Origin: CAZAAW01 sp964483325
Lineage (GTDB): Bacteria > Pseudomonadota > Alphaproteobacteria > Rhizobiales > Kaistiaceae
Direction: 5' to 3'
Length of the DNA stretch: 64,000 bases
NCBI GenBank assembly: GCA_964483325.1
Contig: CAZAAW010000001.1
Span: forward strand, 355,056 to 419,055
Position 1 is the stretch's first letter, and every line of letters starts with the position of its first letter. This document shows, piece by piece, positions 21,959-30,746 of the stretch. Below the pieces are notes generated by a model. The model saw only the letters and a list, made by a program, of their open reading frames with translations, ran no database searches and was not told the DNA's origin. A program made the translations under genes and the position numbers.

Positions 21959-22040
21959 GGGCCAGCCATCCACGATCCGGTGACGGGCTCATGACGGCCG
22001 CGTTCCGGCCGCCGTGAAAGGCGGCAGACCTGGCGCCGCG

Positions 22041-23405
22041 TCAGTCCTTCGGCGGCGCGTCCGGATCGTCCTCGTCGAAGCTGGTCAGCTCCTCCTGGGA
22101 GACCACGCGGTCCGTCACATTGGCCTGGCTGAGGATGTAGTCGACAACCTTCTCCTCGAAGATCGGCGCCCGCAGGCCGCTCAGCGCGTTCGGGTTCTCG
22201 CGGTAGAAGGTGTAGATCTTCTGTTCCTGGCCGGGATAGCGGCGCAGCTCGGCATTGAGGGCGCGCTGCAGCTCCTGCTCGCTGACATCGATGGAATTGC
22301 GCTCACCGATCTCCGCCAGAACGAGGCCGAGGCGCACGCGCCGCTCGGCGATCTTGCGGTAATAGTCGCGCGTCTCCTCCTCCGTCGTCCCCTCGTCGGC
22401 GAAGGTCTTGCCGCTGCGCTGCATGTCCGCCTGGACCTCGCGCCACACGGTCTCGAACTCGCGGTCGACCATCGTCGGCGGCAGGTCGAAGGAGTGCATC
22501 TCGTCCAGCTTGTCGAGCAGCCGGCGCTTCACCTTCTGCCGCGTGAATGGCTCGAACTGCGCCGACAGCTGCTGGCGCACCGTCTCGCGCAGCTTGGCGA
22601 GCGACTCGAGGCCGAGGCGCTTGGCAAGGTCGTCGTCGACCGTGGCGTTCTCCGGCGCGGCGACTTCCTTCACCTTGACGTCGAAGGTCGCTTCCTTGCC
22701 GGCGAGATGGGTCGCGCCGTATTCGAGCGGGAACGTCACCGTGATGGTGCGCTCGTCGCCGGCCGAGAGGCCGATGAGCTGTTCCTCGAAACCGGGGATG
22801 AACTGCCCGGAGCCGAGCAGCAGCGGCGCGTCATTGTCGGCGCCGCCCTCGAAGGGCTCGCCGTCGATCTTGCCGACATAATCGATCGTGACGCGGTCGC
22901 CGCTCTGCGCGGCGCCCTCACGCGGGGAATAGGAGGCGGACTGCGCTGCCAGGCGCTGCAGCTCGGCGGCGATCTCCTCCTCCGGAATGTCGACGATCTG
23001 GCGCTCGACGGAGATGGAGGTCAGGTCGCCCACCGTCACTTCCGGCAGGATCTCGTATTTCATCGCGTATTCGAGGTCGGCCTTGCCCTCGAGGACGCGG
23101 TTCGCTTCCTCCTCGTCCTCGGTCAGGTCGAAGCTCGGCTGGAAGGCGGCGCGCTCGCTACGCTCGGTCAGCGTCTGGTTCGCCGTCTCGGTCAGGATGT
23201 CCTGAACGATCTGCGACATCGTCGACTTGCCAACCAGCCGGCGCAGATGGCTGACCGGGACCTTGCCGGGACGGAAACCCTTGATCTGGGCCGTTCCCTT
23301 GAGCTCCTCCAGGCGCGCCGACAGGCGGCTGTCCAGTTCCGAGGCCGGAACCACCACCTTGAATTCGCGCTTCAGACCTTCGGCAAGGGTCTCGGTGACC
23401 TGCAT
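22041..23405 (-). CDS. tig: Trigger factor
   Basis: This is the ribosome-associated chaperone and peptidyl-prolyl isomerase that meets nascent chains at the tunnel exit. It has 454 residues from ATG 23405 (MQVTETLAEG). The ribosome-docking signature GFRPGKVP is near residue 43. The FKBP-type domain starts around VTIDYVGKIDGEPFEGG and ends near FDVKVKEV, followed by the helical arms. The acidic C-terminus is typical. An upstream open frame crosses tRNA-Leu and is not part of the gene. Together with clpP and clpX it forms the usual tig-clpP-clpX order. Confidence 0.97.
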   Translation of the reverse strand: MQVTETLAEGLKREFKVVVPASELDSRLSARLEELKGTAQIKGFRPGKVPVSHLRRLVGKSTMSQIVQDILTETANQTLTERSERAAFQPSFDLTEDEEEANRVLEGKADLEYAMKYEILPEVTVGDLTSISVERQIVDIPEEEIAAELQRLAAQSASYSPREGAAQSGDRVTIDYVGKIDGEPFEGGADNDAPLLLGSGQFIPGFEEQLIGLSAGDERTITVTFPLEYGATHLAGKEATFDVKVKEVAAPENATVDDDLAKRLGLESLAKLRETVRQQLSAQFEPFTRQKVKRRLLDKLDEMHSFDLPPTMVDREFETVWREVQADMQRSGKTFADEGTTEEETRDYYRKIAERRVRLGLVLAEIGERNSIDVSEQELQRALNAELRRYPGQEQKIYTFYRENPNALSGLRAPIFEEKVVDYILSQANVTDRVVSQEELTSFDEDDPDAPPKD

Positions 23406-23499
23406 CGTTTCTACGCTTTCTTCTCTGCCGGCACGGAAGGGCGCCGTTGAAGCTATCGGGCTGCCCTGACCGATCGCCGCGACACGCCCCACCCGCCGA

Positions 23500-23584
23500 T
23501 GGTGCGGGCGGAGGGACTCGAACCCCCAAGGCCGAAGCCACTGGAACCTAAATCCAGCGTGTCTACCAGTTCCACCACGCCCGC
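23500..23584 (-). tRNA. tRNA-Leu (anticodon TAG)
   Basis: An 85-base class II tRNA with a long variable arm and encoded CCA is visible on the minus strand. The acceptor stem pairs GCGGGCG with CGCCCGC. The anticodon loop TTTAGGT sits between CTGGA and TCCAG, giving TAG. It lies 94 bases upstream of tig and could share its transcript. Confidence 0.97.
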
Positions 23585-23695
23585 CGCAGCCGGAAAGGCA
23601 AGCGGACCTTGGCCAGAGCGCCGCCTCTATAGCTACTGGCCTCCGGCCGGTCAAAGGGAAAGCGCCGGATTCGGCGCCGGCCCCGCCGCCGCCGC

Positions 23696-24562
23696 TCAGT
23701 CACAGGCCAGGCAGAAGCCCGGCATTTTCAGCCAGCAGCGCTCCGGCGGGACGTCGTCGTCGCGATAGAGCCGGGTGACCCTTTCCCAGCCGCCTCTGGC
23801 GAAGGCATCGGCGAGGGCCGGCCCGTCCACCGCGTCGCGAGCCCCGGAGCAGGGATAGATCGCCACCGGCGAGATCCAGGTGGCGAGGTAATCGGCCCCG
23901 CGCCGCTCGATACGGAAGACGGCGCCGCGGCGGCGCATGTCGCCGCCGTCCTGCGCGCGAAAGCCAAGCTCGGTGGTCAGCGGCAGGATGAGGCGGCCGC
24001 CGTCGCGAAGCCGGTCCAGCCAGATATCCGGCGGCCGCACCACGCCGGCATTGACGTAGATGACATCGGCCGGATCGAAGGCGGCCGTCGTGCCGTCGCC
24101 GTGAATGACGCCGACATTGGCGCGGCCGGCAAATTTACCGCGGGCGCGTTCGGCAAGATCCGCCTCGTACTCGATGGCGGTGACGCGCCCTGCCGGACCG
24201 GCCAGTTCGGCAAGGATCGCCGTGTAATAGCCGACGCCGGCGCCGACATGGACGACGTGATCGCCCCGCTTCGGCGCTGCCCGGGCGATCAGCAGGGCGT
24301 GCAGCGACGGCTCGCCATTGTTGATGTGGCGCTCCGGCGCGATGCCCACGAGGCCGTTGGTGTAGAGATAGACCGGATCGGCGCCAGGACTGGGGACGTA
24401 GCCTTCCCAGAAGCGGTAGAGCGGCCACGGGCCTGGCCCGAGAAACGCCTCGCGCGGCACCGCCGCGAAGGCATCGAGGACGCGCGCATCGTCGACGCCG
24501 GCCGCCGCCATGACATTCATGGCGTAGGCGCGGCGGACAATCTGCAATTCCTCCGGTGTCAT
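23696..24562 (-). CDS. Protein-L-isoaspartate methyltransferase-like protein
   Basis: The 288 residues match the protein-L-isoaspartate O-methyltransferase superfamily, which uses S-adenosylmethionine. The glycine-rich loop VHVGAGVGYYTAILAEL (GAGVG at 107-111) and the following acidic IEYEADLAERAR strand fit. The usual isoaspartate-specific substrate-site sequence is not clearly kept: the region before the SAM loop reads ERHINNGEPSLHA. The substrate is therefore uncertain. Four cysteines lie in the C-terminal quarter, including CLACD at the very end. It is divergent from the DUF599 gene, with a 61-base shared spacer. Confidence 0.8.
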   Translation of the reverse strand: MTPEELQIVRRAYAMNVMAAAGVDDARVLDAFAAVPREAFLGPGPWPLYRFWEGYVPSPGADPVYLYTNGLVGIAPERHINNGEPSLHALLIARAAPKRGDHVVHVGAGVGYYTAILAELAGPAGRVTAIEYEADLAERARGKFAGRANVGVIHGDGTTAAFDPADVIYVNAGVVRPPDIWLDRLRDGGRLILPLTTELGFRAQDGGDMRRRGAVFRIERRGADYLATWISPVAIYPCSGARDAVDGPALADAFARGGWERVTRLYRDDDVPPERCWLKMPGFCLACD

Positions 24563-24623
24563 CGGCTAATCTCCGTCAAAGCGATCGCTTCCCGTTCTCC
24601 CGGCGTCAGCGCAGCGGAACACC

Positions 24624-25331
24624 ATGTCGAGCCTCTTCACCCTCCCTTGGACCGACATCCTCGCCCTGGCGATCTTCGCCGTGACCTGGGTGTTCTATGC
24701 CCTCGTCGTCGATCACGGCCCGTGGTCGCACCGCACGCTGTCGGCGGCGATGAACCGGCAGCGGGCGGCCTGGGTCCAGGCCATGCTGGGACGCGAGGTG
24801 CGCATCGCCGACACCGCCATTCTCGGCGGGCTGCAGCAGGGCACGGCGTTCTTCGCCTCGGCATCGATGCTGGCGATCGGCGCCTGCCTCGCCCTTCTCG
24901 GCTCCGGCGCCGGCATCCTCGGCGTGCTGCGCGACATCGTGCCGTTCGAGAGCGCGACGCCGGCCGTGTTCGAGCTCAAGGTGTTCGGCCTGACGGTGAT
25001 CTTCGTCTACGCCTTCTTCAAGTTCGGCTGGTCCTACCGGATCTTCAACTATGCCTCGATCCTGGTCGGCGCCCTGCCACCGGCGAGCGAGTGCGACACG
25101 CCGCAGGCCGCGGAAGCCGCGGCGCGCACAATCACCTTCATCCGCCTCGGCGGCCAGCATTTCAACCGCGGGCAGCGCGCCTTCAATTTCTCCATCCCGT
25201 TCCTCGGATGGCTCGCCGGCCCGTGGGTGCTGATCGCCGGCACGCTGCTGACGGTGATCGTGCTGCTGCGACGGCAGTTCCTGTCGGAATCGGCCAAGGC
25301 CATCGCCGATGCCGGCCTGCCTTCGGGCTGA
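24624..25331 (+). CDS. DUF599-family membrane protein
   Basis: This 235-residue inner-membrane protein belongs to the DUF599 family, whose function is unknown. About four membrane segments can be seen, at roughly residues 7-27, 71-95, 113-133 and 197-218. The conserved block ILGGLQQGTAFFASASMLAI and the later NRGQRAFNFSIPFLGW are family marks. It is one of the few plus-strand genes here. It ends four bases before the stop of the convergent aldo/keto reductase gene, leaving no room for a terminator between them. Confidence 0.85.
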   Translation: MSSLFTLPWTDILALAIFAVTWVFYALVVDHGPWSHRTLSAAMNRQRAAWVQAMLGREVRIADTAILGGLQQGTAFFASASMLAIGACLALLGSGAGILGVLRDIVPFESATPAVFELKVFGLTVIFVYAFFKFGWSYRIFNYASILVGALPPASECDTPQAAEAAARTITFIRLGGQHFNRGQRAFNFSIPFLGWLAGPWVLIAGTLLTVIVLLRRQFLSESAKAIADAGLPSG

Positions 25332-25335
25332 GCCG

Positions 25336-26118
25336 CTACTGCGCCAGGGCGGAGATCGCCGCCGTATCCTCGTCGGACAGGGCGAAATCGAAGATCTCGA
25401 TATTCTGGCGAAGGCGCGCCGGCCGGCTGCTCTTCGGAATGGCGGCGACGCCGTCCTGCTGGACAGCCCAGCGCAGCACGACCTGGGCCGACGTCTTGCC
25501 GTGGCGCAGGCCGATGTCCTGGATCAGCGGCTCGTCGAGCACCTCGCGGCGGGCCAGCGGCGAATAGGCGACGAATGCCATGCCGTGCTCACGGCAGGCG
25601 CGCAACGTCGCCTCCTGCGAGACATAGGGATTGTACTCGCACTGGTTGGCCACCAGCGGCGCGGCGCTGAGCGACCAGGCCTCTGCGAGCAGGCCGGCGT
25701 CAAAATTGGAGACGCCGATGTGCCGCGTCATGCCGCGCTCGCGGACGTCGTTGAGCGCCGCCATGCTTTCGCGGAGCGGAATGCGCGGGCTCGGCCAATG
25801 GATCAGCACCAGGTCGACGGCATCGAGGCCGAGCTGGCGAAGGCTCTGCTCGACCGAGCGCTGGAGGGCGCCGGCGCCGATATTGCTCGGCCACACCTTG
25901 GTGGTGACGAAGATCTCGTCGCGCGGCAGGCCGGCGGCGCGAAGGCCCTCCCCGACCGCCGCCTCGTTGTCGTACATGGCCGCGGTATCGATGTGCCGAT
26001 AGCCGATGCGGATGGCCTCGGCGACCACCGCGGCGCATTCCTCACCTTGCAGTTTCCAGGTTCCGAGACCGAGAGCAGGAATCGCGGCGCCATGCGCCGC
26101 GACCGTGTGTGCTCGCAC
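25336..26118 (-). CDS. Aldo/keto reductase
   Basis: This NADPH-dependent carbonyl reductase has the TIM-barrel AKR fold. The protein has 260 residues. The catalytic tetrad is visible: Asp 44 and Tyr 49 (HIDTAAMYDNE), Lys 74 (VTTKVWPSN) and His 107 (LIHWPSP). The sequence resembles the 2,5-diketo-gluconate reductase group, but the substrate cannot be assigned. The start is GTG at 26118 with a strong GGGAGGGG element upstream. The first residues read MRAHTVAAHG. Confidence 0.92.
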   Translation of the reverse strand: MRAHTVAAHGAAIPALGLGTWKLQGEECAAVVAEAIRIGYRHIDTAAMYDNEAAVGEGLRAAGLPRDEIFVTTKVWPSNIGAGALQRSVEQSLRQLGLDAVDLVLIHWPSPRIPLRESMAALNDVRERGMTRHIGVSNFDAGLLAEAWSLSAAPLVANQCEYNPYVSQEATLRACREHGMAFVAYSPLARREVLDEPLIQDIGLRHGKTSAQVVLRWAVQQDGVAAIPKSSRPARLRQNIEIFDFALSDEDTAAISALAQ

Positions 26119-26150
26119 CGTCCACCCCTCCCGTCAGCCTAAGGCACAGC

Positions 26151-26180
26151 TTGTATACCAGAGGGGCTGGACAAATATGA
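26151..26180 (+). promoter_or_regulatory. Possible promoter for plus-strand noncoding transcript
   Basis: TTGTAT at 26151-26156 is followed after 17 bases by AATATG (26174-26179), with the wider AAATATGA context. The match is moderate. It lies upstream of the hairpin array ending at 26352, and transcription could start near 26186. Confidence 0.3.
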
Positions 26181-26185
26181 CTTTA

Positions 26186-26352
26186 CCAGTCATGTTTGCG
26201 TCACCTGAAGCTGACTTCGTCATCTTCCGGCAGCGCCTGCCACCGTCGAGCGGCAGCCGTTTTCGCCCTGTTTGTCAGGGCAGTCGTAGGTTGTTTCCGT
26301 CCCACCTTCAGGGCGGTGCATCGGCAGGGCCGACGCGCCGCCCTTTTCTTTT
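26186..26352 (+). ncRNA. Candidate small RNA with hairpins and terminator
   Basis: No open frame of note exists here, yet the plus strand carries a series of hairpins ending in an intrinsic terminator. The first is GGCAG/CTGCC (26229-26241); its CTGCC arm can instead pair with a second GGCAG at 26252-26256. The second is GCCCTG/CAGGGC around TTTGT (26265-26281). The last is the terminator at 26310-26352. The nearest genes on both sides lie on the minus strand, so the terminator is not serving a known plus-strand gene. The 5' end is guessed from the weak promoter upstream. The family is not recognised. Confidence 0.5.
26310..26352 (+). terminator. Strong plus-strand intrinsic terminator
   Basis: A stem of about 16 bp pairs 26310-26325 with 26329-26344, starting AGGGCGG and closing CCGCCCT, with one mismatch and one G-T pair. 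It is followed by TTTTCTTTT. The T tract exists only on the plus strand. Confidence 0.85.
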
Positions 26353-26400
26353 AGCTTTTTCCGAGCCGGATGGCCAGAGGGCTATGGCGCCATATCCGCC

Positions 26401-27318
26401 CTAGCCTGTCGTGGCGGCGCGAATGCGCTCGGCAACGGCAAGGGCCGTCAGCCCTTCGGCGCCGCTGACGCCGGGGTTGGGGCGCCCCTGGACAGCCTCC
26501 AGGAACGCGGCAATCTCGGCTCCCAGGGCGTCCTGCGGCACGACGGCCGGCGATTCGGATACCGGCGTGGCGCCCGGCGCGCCGCGCAGGACCGTCACGG
26601 TGCGGCCGACGAGATCGGCGGTGACCGCAAGGCCCGGCGCCAGGGCGCGGACGGCGCGCTGCGCCGCGGGCGCAACGCGGCTGGCGCTGAGTTCGGCAAC
26701 GGCGCCGCTGGCAAACAGCAGCCGGGCATTGACGGCATCGGCGCCGGTGCCCGCCACGGCAACGCCGGTCGCCTCGACGCCGAGCACCTCCGACTGCGCC
26801 AGCGCCAGGGCGAGATCGATGTCGTGGATCATCAGATCGAGCACGACATCGACATCGATGGCGCGGCCCGACCAGGGATTGTGGCGTTGGCATTCGATGA
26901 GCCGCGGCGCCGGGATTTCCGCCGCCAGCGTCCGAAAGGCCGGCGAGAATCGCTCGATATGCCCGACATTGAAGACGACGCCCTTGTTCGCGGCGCGCTC
27001 GACGAGATCGCCAGCGGTCGCCACGTCGTCGGTGACGGGCTTCTCGACCAGCACCGCCACGCCGGCATCGATGAAGGCGCCGGCGACGGCATGATGCAGC
27101 GAGGTCGGCACGGCGATCGAGACGGCGTCGACCTGCCCGATGAGCTCACGATAGTCGGCGAAGAACGCGCTGCCATGGCCGGCGGCGACCTCCGCCCGCT
27201 CCGGCCGCGGGTCGGCGACGCCGACGAGAATCGCGTCCGGATGGGCGGCATAGTGCCGGGCGTGGAAATTCCCGAAATAGCCGAGCCCGACGACACCGGT
27301 CCGGATGCGCTCCGCCAT
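26401..27318 (-). CDS. Gfo/Idh/MocA-family oxidoreductase
   Basis: This is an NAD(P)-dependent sugar or cyclitol dehydrogenase-like protein of 305 residues. The dinucleotide loop GLGYFG (11-16) and the catalytic EKP motif (Glu 92, Lys 93, Pro 94) are present. The later HNPWSGRAIDVDVVLDLMIHDID contains the expected active-site acid/histidine region. The ATG at 27318 has AAGGAGG five bases upstream, which decides it over a GTG two codons earlier. It lies 24 bases after mgtE, so the two are probably cotranscribed. The substrate is unknown. Confidence 0.92.
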   Translation of the reverse strand: MAERIRTGVVGLGYFGNFHARHYAAHPDAILVGVADPRPERAEVAAGHGSAFFADYRELIGQVDAVSIAVPTSLHHAVAGAFIDAGVAVLVEKPVTDDVATAGDLVERAANKGVVFNVGHIERFSPAFRTLAAEIPAPRLIECQRHNPWSGRAIDVDVVLDLMIHDIDLALALAQSEVLGVEATGVAVAGTGADAVNARLLFASGAVAELSASRVAPAAQRAVRALAPGLAVTADLVGRTVTVLRGAPGATPVSESPAVVPQDALGAEIAAFLEAVQGRPNPGVSGAEGLTALAVAERIRAATTG

Positions 27319-27342
27319 GGCCACCTCCTTGCTGCGGCAGCG

Positions 27343-28758
27343 TTAGAACAGGCGGAACCACACGGTTGCAAGGCCGAGGAAGGAGAAAAAGCCGACGACG
27401 TCGGTACAGGTCGTCACGAAGACGCCAGAGGCCACCGCCGGATCGGCGCGGAGGCGGTTGAGGGTCAGCGGCACCAGCACGCCGACGAGGCCGGCGACGA
27501 GCATGTTGATGACCAGCGCCGCGGCGATGACGCCGCCAAGCTGCAGATTGCCGAACCAGAACGCCGCCACCGAGCCGACAAGGGCGGCGACGAGGAAGCC
27601 GTTGAGCAGCGCCACCACCGCCTCGCGGACGATGATCCTGGTCCGGTTGCGCGGCGACAGGTCGCGGGTCGCCAGCGCCCGCACGGTGACGGTCATCGCC
27701 TGCGTGCCGGTATTGCCGCCGACCGAGGCGACGATCGGCATCAGGATGGCGAGCGCCACCATCTTGGCGATGGTGCCGTCGAAGAGGCCGATGACGCTCG
27801 CCGACAGGAAGGCGGTGACGGAATTGACCACCAGCCAGGGCAGGCGCGAGCGCGAGATGGCCAAGATCGAATCGGAGATTTCCTCGTCGCCGACGCCGGC
27901 AAGGCGCTTGATGTCCTCGTCGGCCTCGGCCTGGATGACGTCGACGATGTCGTCGATGGTGATCACCCCGACGAGGCGCTCGGCATCGTCGACGACGGCG
28001 GCGGAAACGAGGTTGTAGCGCTCGAAGAGGCGGGCCACCTCCTCCTGGTCCTCGGTGGCATGGACCAGGTGGCGCGATTCGCCCATCAGGTCGGAGATGC
28101 GCGCGCCGCGGCGGGCGCGCAGCAGCCGGTTCAGCGGCACCGTGCCGAGAAGGCGGTGCCCGGGATCGACGACGAATATCTCGTAGAACTCGTCCGGCAG
28201 ATCGTCGGCGGCGCCGAGATGGTCGATCGTCTGGCCGACCGTCCAGAACGGCGGCACGGCGATGAACTCAGTCTGCATCCGCCGGCCGGCGGATTCCTCC
28301 GGATATTCCAAGCTGCGCCGCAGCGCATCGCGATCCACCAGCGGGATCTGCTCGAGGATGCGCGCCCGCTCCTCCTCGCCGAGGTCTTCCAGGATGTAGA
28401 CGGCGTCGTCCGATTCGAGATCGGCGACGCCTTCGGCAACCTCGGCAGAGGGAAGCTCCTCGACGATGCGGACGCGGATGCCCTCGTCCAGCTCGGTCAG
28501 GACGGCGTAGTCGAAATCCTCGCCCAGCAGCTGGACGAACGGCGCCTGCGCTTCCGGCTCGAGCGCGGCGATCAGTTCGGCAAGGTCGGCGCCGGCGAGG
28601 CTGCCTGCAAGGGCCCGCACCTTCGGCGCATCGCGTTCGGCGACGGCGGCGGCCACCGCATCGACGAAGCCACCCGACAGCATGCCCTGCTCGTCGCGCG
28701 GGCCGCCGTCACGCTCCAGCCCGGCGTCGCCGGGACCCGTCGGGGTCTCGTCCGCCAT
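27343..28758 (-). CDS. mgtE: Magnesium transporter MgtE
   Basis: This is a Mg2+ channel of the inner membrane, gated by cytoplasmic magnesium. The 471 residues show the N-terminal helical MgtE domain, then a CBS pair (including SRHLVHATEDQEEVARLFER and VGVITIDDIVDVIQ), then about five membrane helices with GGNTGTQAMTVTVRAL, the pore-lining signature. Two ATGs are adjacent; GGAGG is correctly spaced for the one at 28758. No M-box riboswitch is visible in the short upstream gap, which holds a tRNA and a hairpin. Confidence 0.95.
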   Translation of the reverse strand: MADETPTGPGDAGLERDGGPRDEQGMLSGGFVDAVAAAVAERDAPKVRALAGSLAGADLAELIAALEPEAQAPFVQLLGEDFDYAVLTELDEGIRVRIVEELPSAEVAEGVADLESDDAVYILEDLGEEERARILEQIPLVDRDALRRSLEYPEESAGRRMQTEFIAVPPFWTVGQTIDHLGAADDLPDEFYEIFVVDPGHRLLGTVPLNRLLRARRGARISDLMGESRHLVHATEDQEEVARLFERYNLVSAAVVDDAERLVGVITIDDIVDVIQAEADEDIKRLAGVGDEEISDSILAISRSRLPWLVVNSVTAFLSASVIGLFDGTIAKMVALAILMPIVASVGGNTGTQAMTVTVRALATRDLSPRNRTRIIVREAVVALLNGFLVAALVGSVAAFWFGNLQLGGVIAAALVINMLVAGLVGVLVPLTLNRLRADPAVASGVFVTTCTDVVGFFSFLGLATVWFRLF

Positions 28759-28803
28759 CATGACCTCCAGCGAAAGGTTGCCGTCGTTCAGCCAGAAAAC
28801 GCA

Positions 28804-28826
28804 GACGGCGGCCAAAGGCCGCCGTC
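28804..28826 (-). terminator. Hairpin between tRNA-Leu and mgtE
   Basis: GACGGCGGCC and GGCCGCCGTC form a perfect 10-bp stem around AAA. On the minus strand it follows tRNA-Leu(GAG) by 13 bases and is followed by TGCGTTTTC, a modest T run. It probably ends the tRNA transcript. Confidence 0.65.
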
Positions 28827-28839
28827 GCTGAGAAATTCA

Positions 28840-28924
28840 TGGTGCGGTCGAGAAGACTCGAACTTCCACGGGTTGCCCCACAGCGACCTCAACGCTGCGC
28901 GTCTACCAGTTCCGCCACGACCGC
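28840..28924 (-). tRNA. tRNA-Leu (anticodon GAG)
   Basis: An 85-base class II tRNA with encoded CCA folds on the minus strand. The acceptor stem pairs GCGGTCG with CGACCGC. The anticodon loop TTGAGGT between CAGCG and CGCTG gives GAG. The long variable arm is as expected for leucine. Confidence 0.97.
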
Positions 28925-29023
28925 ACATGATCAGAAGGAACTCCGGCGGCATCAGCCGCACGGCGCGGCAGCATGTAACAAAAGGCGCCAGACCTTACAA
29001 GCCGAAGGCGGACCGGCAGCGCC

Positions 29024-29668
29024 TCAGAATTCGCCATCCGGCTTCCGCCCGAGATCGGCCAGCTGCCGCGCGATCGCCCGCCTGTTGCCGGCATAGTTGC
29101 GGCTGGCGGCGAGCCTGTCGCGGCGGGTGACGTTCTCGCGCGGGAACGGCACCTGCGGCACCGGCTCGCCGAGGAAGCCGCACAGCTCGTCCCAGCCGTC
29201 GCCCGTCTCCCAGCAGAATTGGCGCACCAGGTGAGAGGCGCTGCGTTCGGCGAAGAAGTCCAGCACGGCGCGATTGTGGTCCCGGTAGATGGCGAGATGC
29301 TCCTCCTCCAGCCCATGCGGATAGGCATGGCCATAGGCGAGCAGGCGGCTGTGGCCCTTCACCGGCGTCGTCAGCGCGTGGTTCTTGAGGCTCGCCAGCC
29401 AGACCTCCGGCGAGCGGCGCACCGTGAGGACGTAGCGGGCGGTATCGCCGTAGCGCTCGTACAGCTCCCGGTACATCAGCGGGAACGGCCAGTCCTCGAA
29501 CGAGTCGTTGGCGTCGCAGACGGCGAAGACCGTAGCCAGGTCGCCCTGGCGATAGGCCATGAGCAGATCGCCGCGGATGCTGACATGGCGCCGGCCGAGA
29601 AGGCGCAGCGCCGCGCCGAGCGTCTTGGTCCCGGTCTTGTTGAGACCTATGCCGAATACCTTACGCAT
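29024..29668 (-). CDS. Sulfotransferase-family protein
   Basis: This 214-residue protein resembles PAPS-dependent sulfotransferases. The 5'-phosphosulfate loop is GLNKTGTKTLG at residues 8-18, directly after the first strand. The later VLTVRRSPEVWLASL matches the 3'-phosphate binding segment with its Arg and Ser. It is a soluble protein without a signal peptide. The substrate cannot be told. It is divergent from lipB, with about 107 bases between the starts. Confidence 0.85.
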   Translation of the reverse strand: MRKVFGIGLNKTGTKTLGAALRLLGRRHVSIRGDLLMAYRQGDLATVFAVCDANDSFEDWPFPLMYRELYERYGDTARYVLTVRRSPEVWLASLKNHALTTPVKGHSRLLAYGHAYPHGLEEEHLAIYRDHNRAVLDFFAERSASHLVRQFCWETGDGWDELCGFLGEPVPQVPFPRENVTRRDRLAASRNYAGNRRAIARQLADLGRKPDGEF

Positions 29669-29775
29669 GCGGGCATGCTTTGAAGGCAGCGTGGCGCTGT
29701 GGCAACCATATTTTCCGCGGCGATTGCCCCTTGCCGGCGGGGTGGCGCATCGCCTACCTGCTGACCCATAGACAG

Positions 29776-30462
29776 ATGAGCCAGGTCCCGCCTCTTTCAG
29801 CCCAAAAGGAAGCGCCGCCCGTCCTGTGGACGGTCAGCGACGCGCCGGTGGGGTATCCCGACGCCCTCGCCGCCATGGAGGCGCGCGTCGCGGGGATCAG
29901 CGCCGGCACGGCGGGCGAGGCGGTGTGGCTCCTGGAGCACCCCTCCCTTTATACGGCCGGCACCAGCGCCCGTCCGGAGGACCTGCTGGAGCCCGACCGG
30001 TTGCCGGTCTTCCGCACCGGGCGCGGCGGGCAATACACCTATCACGGTCCCGGCCAGCGCATCGCCTATGTGATGCTGGACCTCAACCGTCGCGGCCCCG
30101 ACATCCGCGCCTATGTCGGCGCGCTGGAGGACTGGATCATCCGGACGCTGGCGCGCTTCGGCGTCCGCGGCGAGCGGCGCGCCGGGCGCATCGGCGTCTG
30201 GGTCGCGCGGCCAGACAAGGGCCTAGGCACCGAGGACAAGATCGCCGCCATCGGCGTGCGCGTACGGCGCTGGATCAGCTTCCACGGCATCGCGCTCAAC
30301 GTGGCGCCCGACCTCGGCGACTATGCCGGCATCGTGCCCTGCGGAATCACCGGCTACGGCGTCACCAGCCTCACCGACCTCGGCGTCAGCGTGGCGATGG
30401 CCGATGTCGACGCCGCCCTGCGGCAGTCTTTCGTCGAAGTCTTCGGCCCCGTCGCGGAGTAG
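29776..30462 (+). CDS. lipB: Octanoyl-[acyl-carrier-protein]:protein octanoyltransferase LipB
   Basis: LipB moves octanoate from acyl carrier protein to the lipoyl domains of 2-oxoacid dehydrogenases, the first step of lipoate synthesis. The chosen ATG at 29776 gives 228 residues. The substrate loop RGGQYTYHGPGQ is at 84-95. Catalytic Lys 155 (EDKIAAIGVRVRRW) and Cys 189 (IVPCGITGYG) are 34 residues apart, as in known LipB. An open frame continues upstream to 29680, but that stretch has no family similarity. The 3' end faces the acylphosphatase gene. Confidence 0.96.
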   Translation: MSQVPPLSAQKEAPPVLWTVSDAPVGYPDALAAMEARVAGISAGTAGEAVWLLEHPSLYTAGTSARPEDLLEPDRLPVFRTGRGGQYTYHGPGQRIAYVMLDLNRRGPDIRAYVGALEDWIIRTLARFGVRGERRAGRIGVWVARPDKGLGTEDKIAAIGVRVRRWISFHGIALNVAPDLGDYAGIVPCGITGYGVTSLTDLGVSVAMADVDAALRQSFVEVFGPVAE

Positions 30463-30467
30463 CAGCG

Positions 30468-30746
30468 CTAAGCGGTCGGTAGGATGCGGAACGGCCCAGC
30501 TTCCGGCTCTGGCGCCGCCGCGACGGCGATATTCTCGACCAGCGCCATCGCCGGTCCGGAGCGAGCCTGCGTCACAAGGACATCGAGAACACCGGCATCC
30601 GTGGCGGCAATCACCGCTTCCACCGATCCGTCGCGGCGGTTGCGGACCCAACCCGTCACGCCGGCTGCTTCCGCCTGATGGCGGAACCATTCGCGGTAGC
30701 CGACGCCCTGCACCCTGCCGGTGATCATCAAACGCATCGCCGGCAT
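30468..30746 (-). CDS. acyP: Acylphosphatase
   Basis: This small enzyme of 92 residues hydrolyses acyl phosphates such as carbamoyl phosphate. The signature GRVQGVGYREWFRHQA contains catalytic Arg 18, and GWVRNRRDGSVE contains Asn 36, which positions the water. An alternative ATG three codons in would also work. It is convergent with lipB, only five bases apart, and divergent from the next plus-strand gene. Confidence 0.95.
   Translation of the reverse strand: MPAMRLMITGRVQGVGYREWFRHQAEAAGVTGWVRNRRDGSVEAVIAATDAGVLDVLVTQARSGPAMALVENIAVAAAPEPEAGPFRILPTA

Noticed and set aside
23406..23654. N-terminal extension of trigger factor
   Set aside because: The in-frame stretch crosses tRNA-Leu(TAG) and has no similarity to trigger factor; the ATG at 23405 gives the normal N-terminus.
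28925..29023. Regulatory element such as a magnesium riboswitch near mgtE
   Set aside because: The region upstream of mgtE is short, contains a tRNA and its terminator-like hairpin, and shows no M-box core.
26824..29130. Open frame of 768 codons on the plus strand opposite the oxidoreductase and mgtE
   Set aside because: It runs straight through tRNA-Leu(GAG) and against two well-supported genes.
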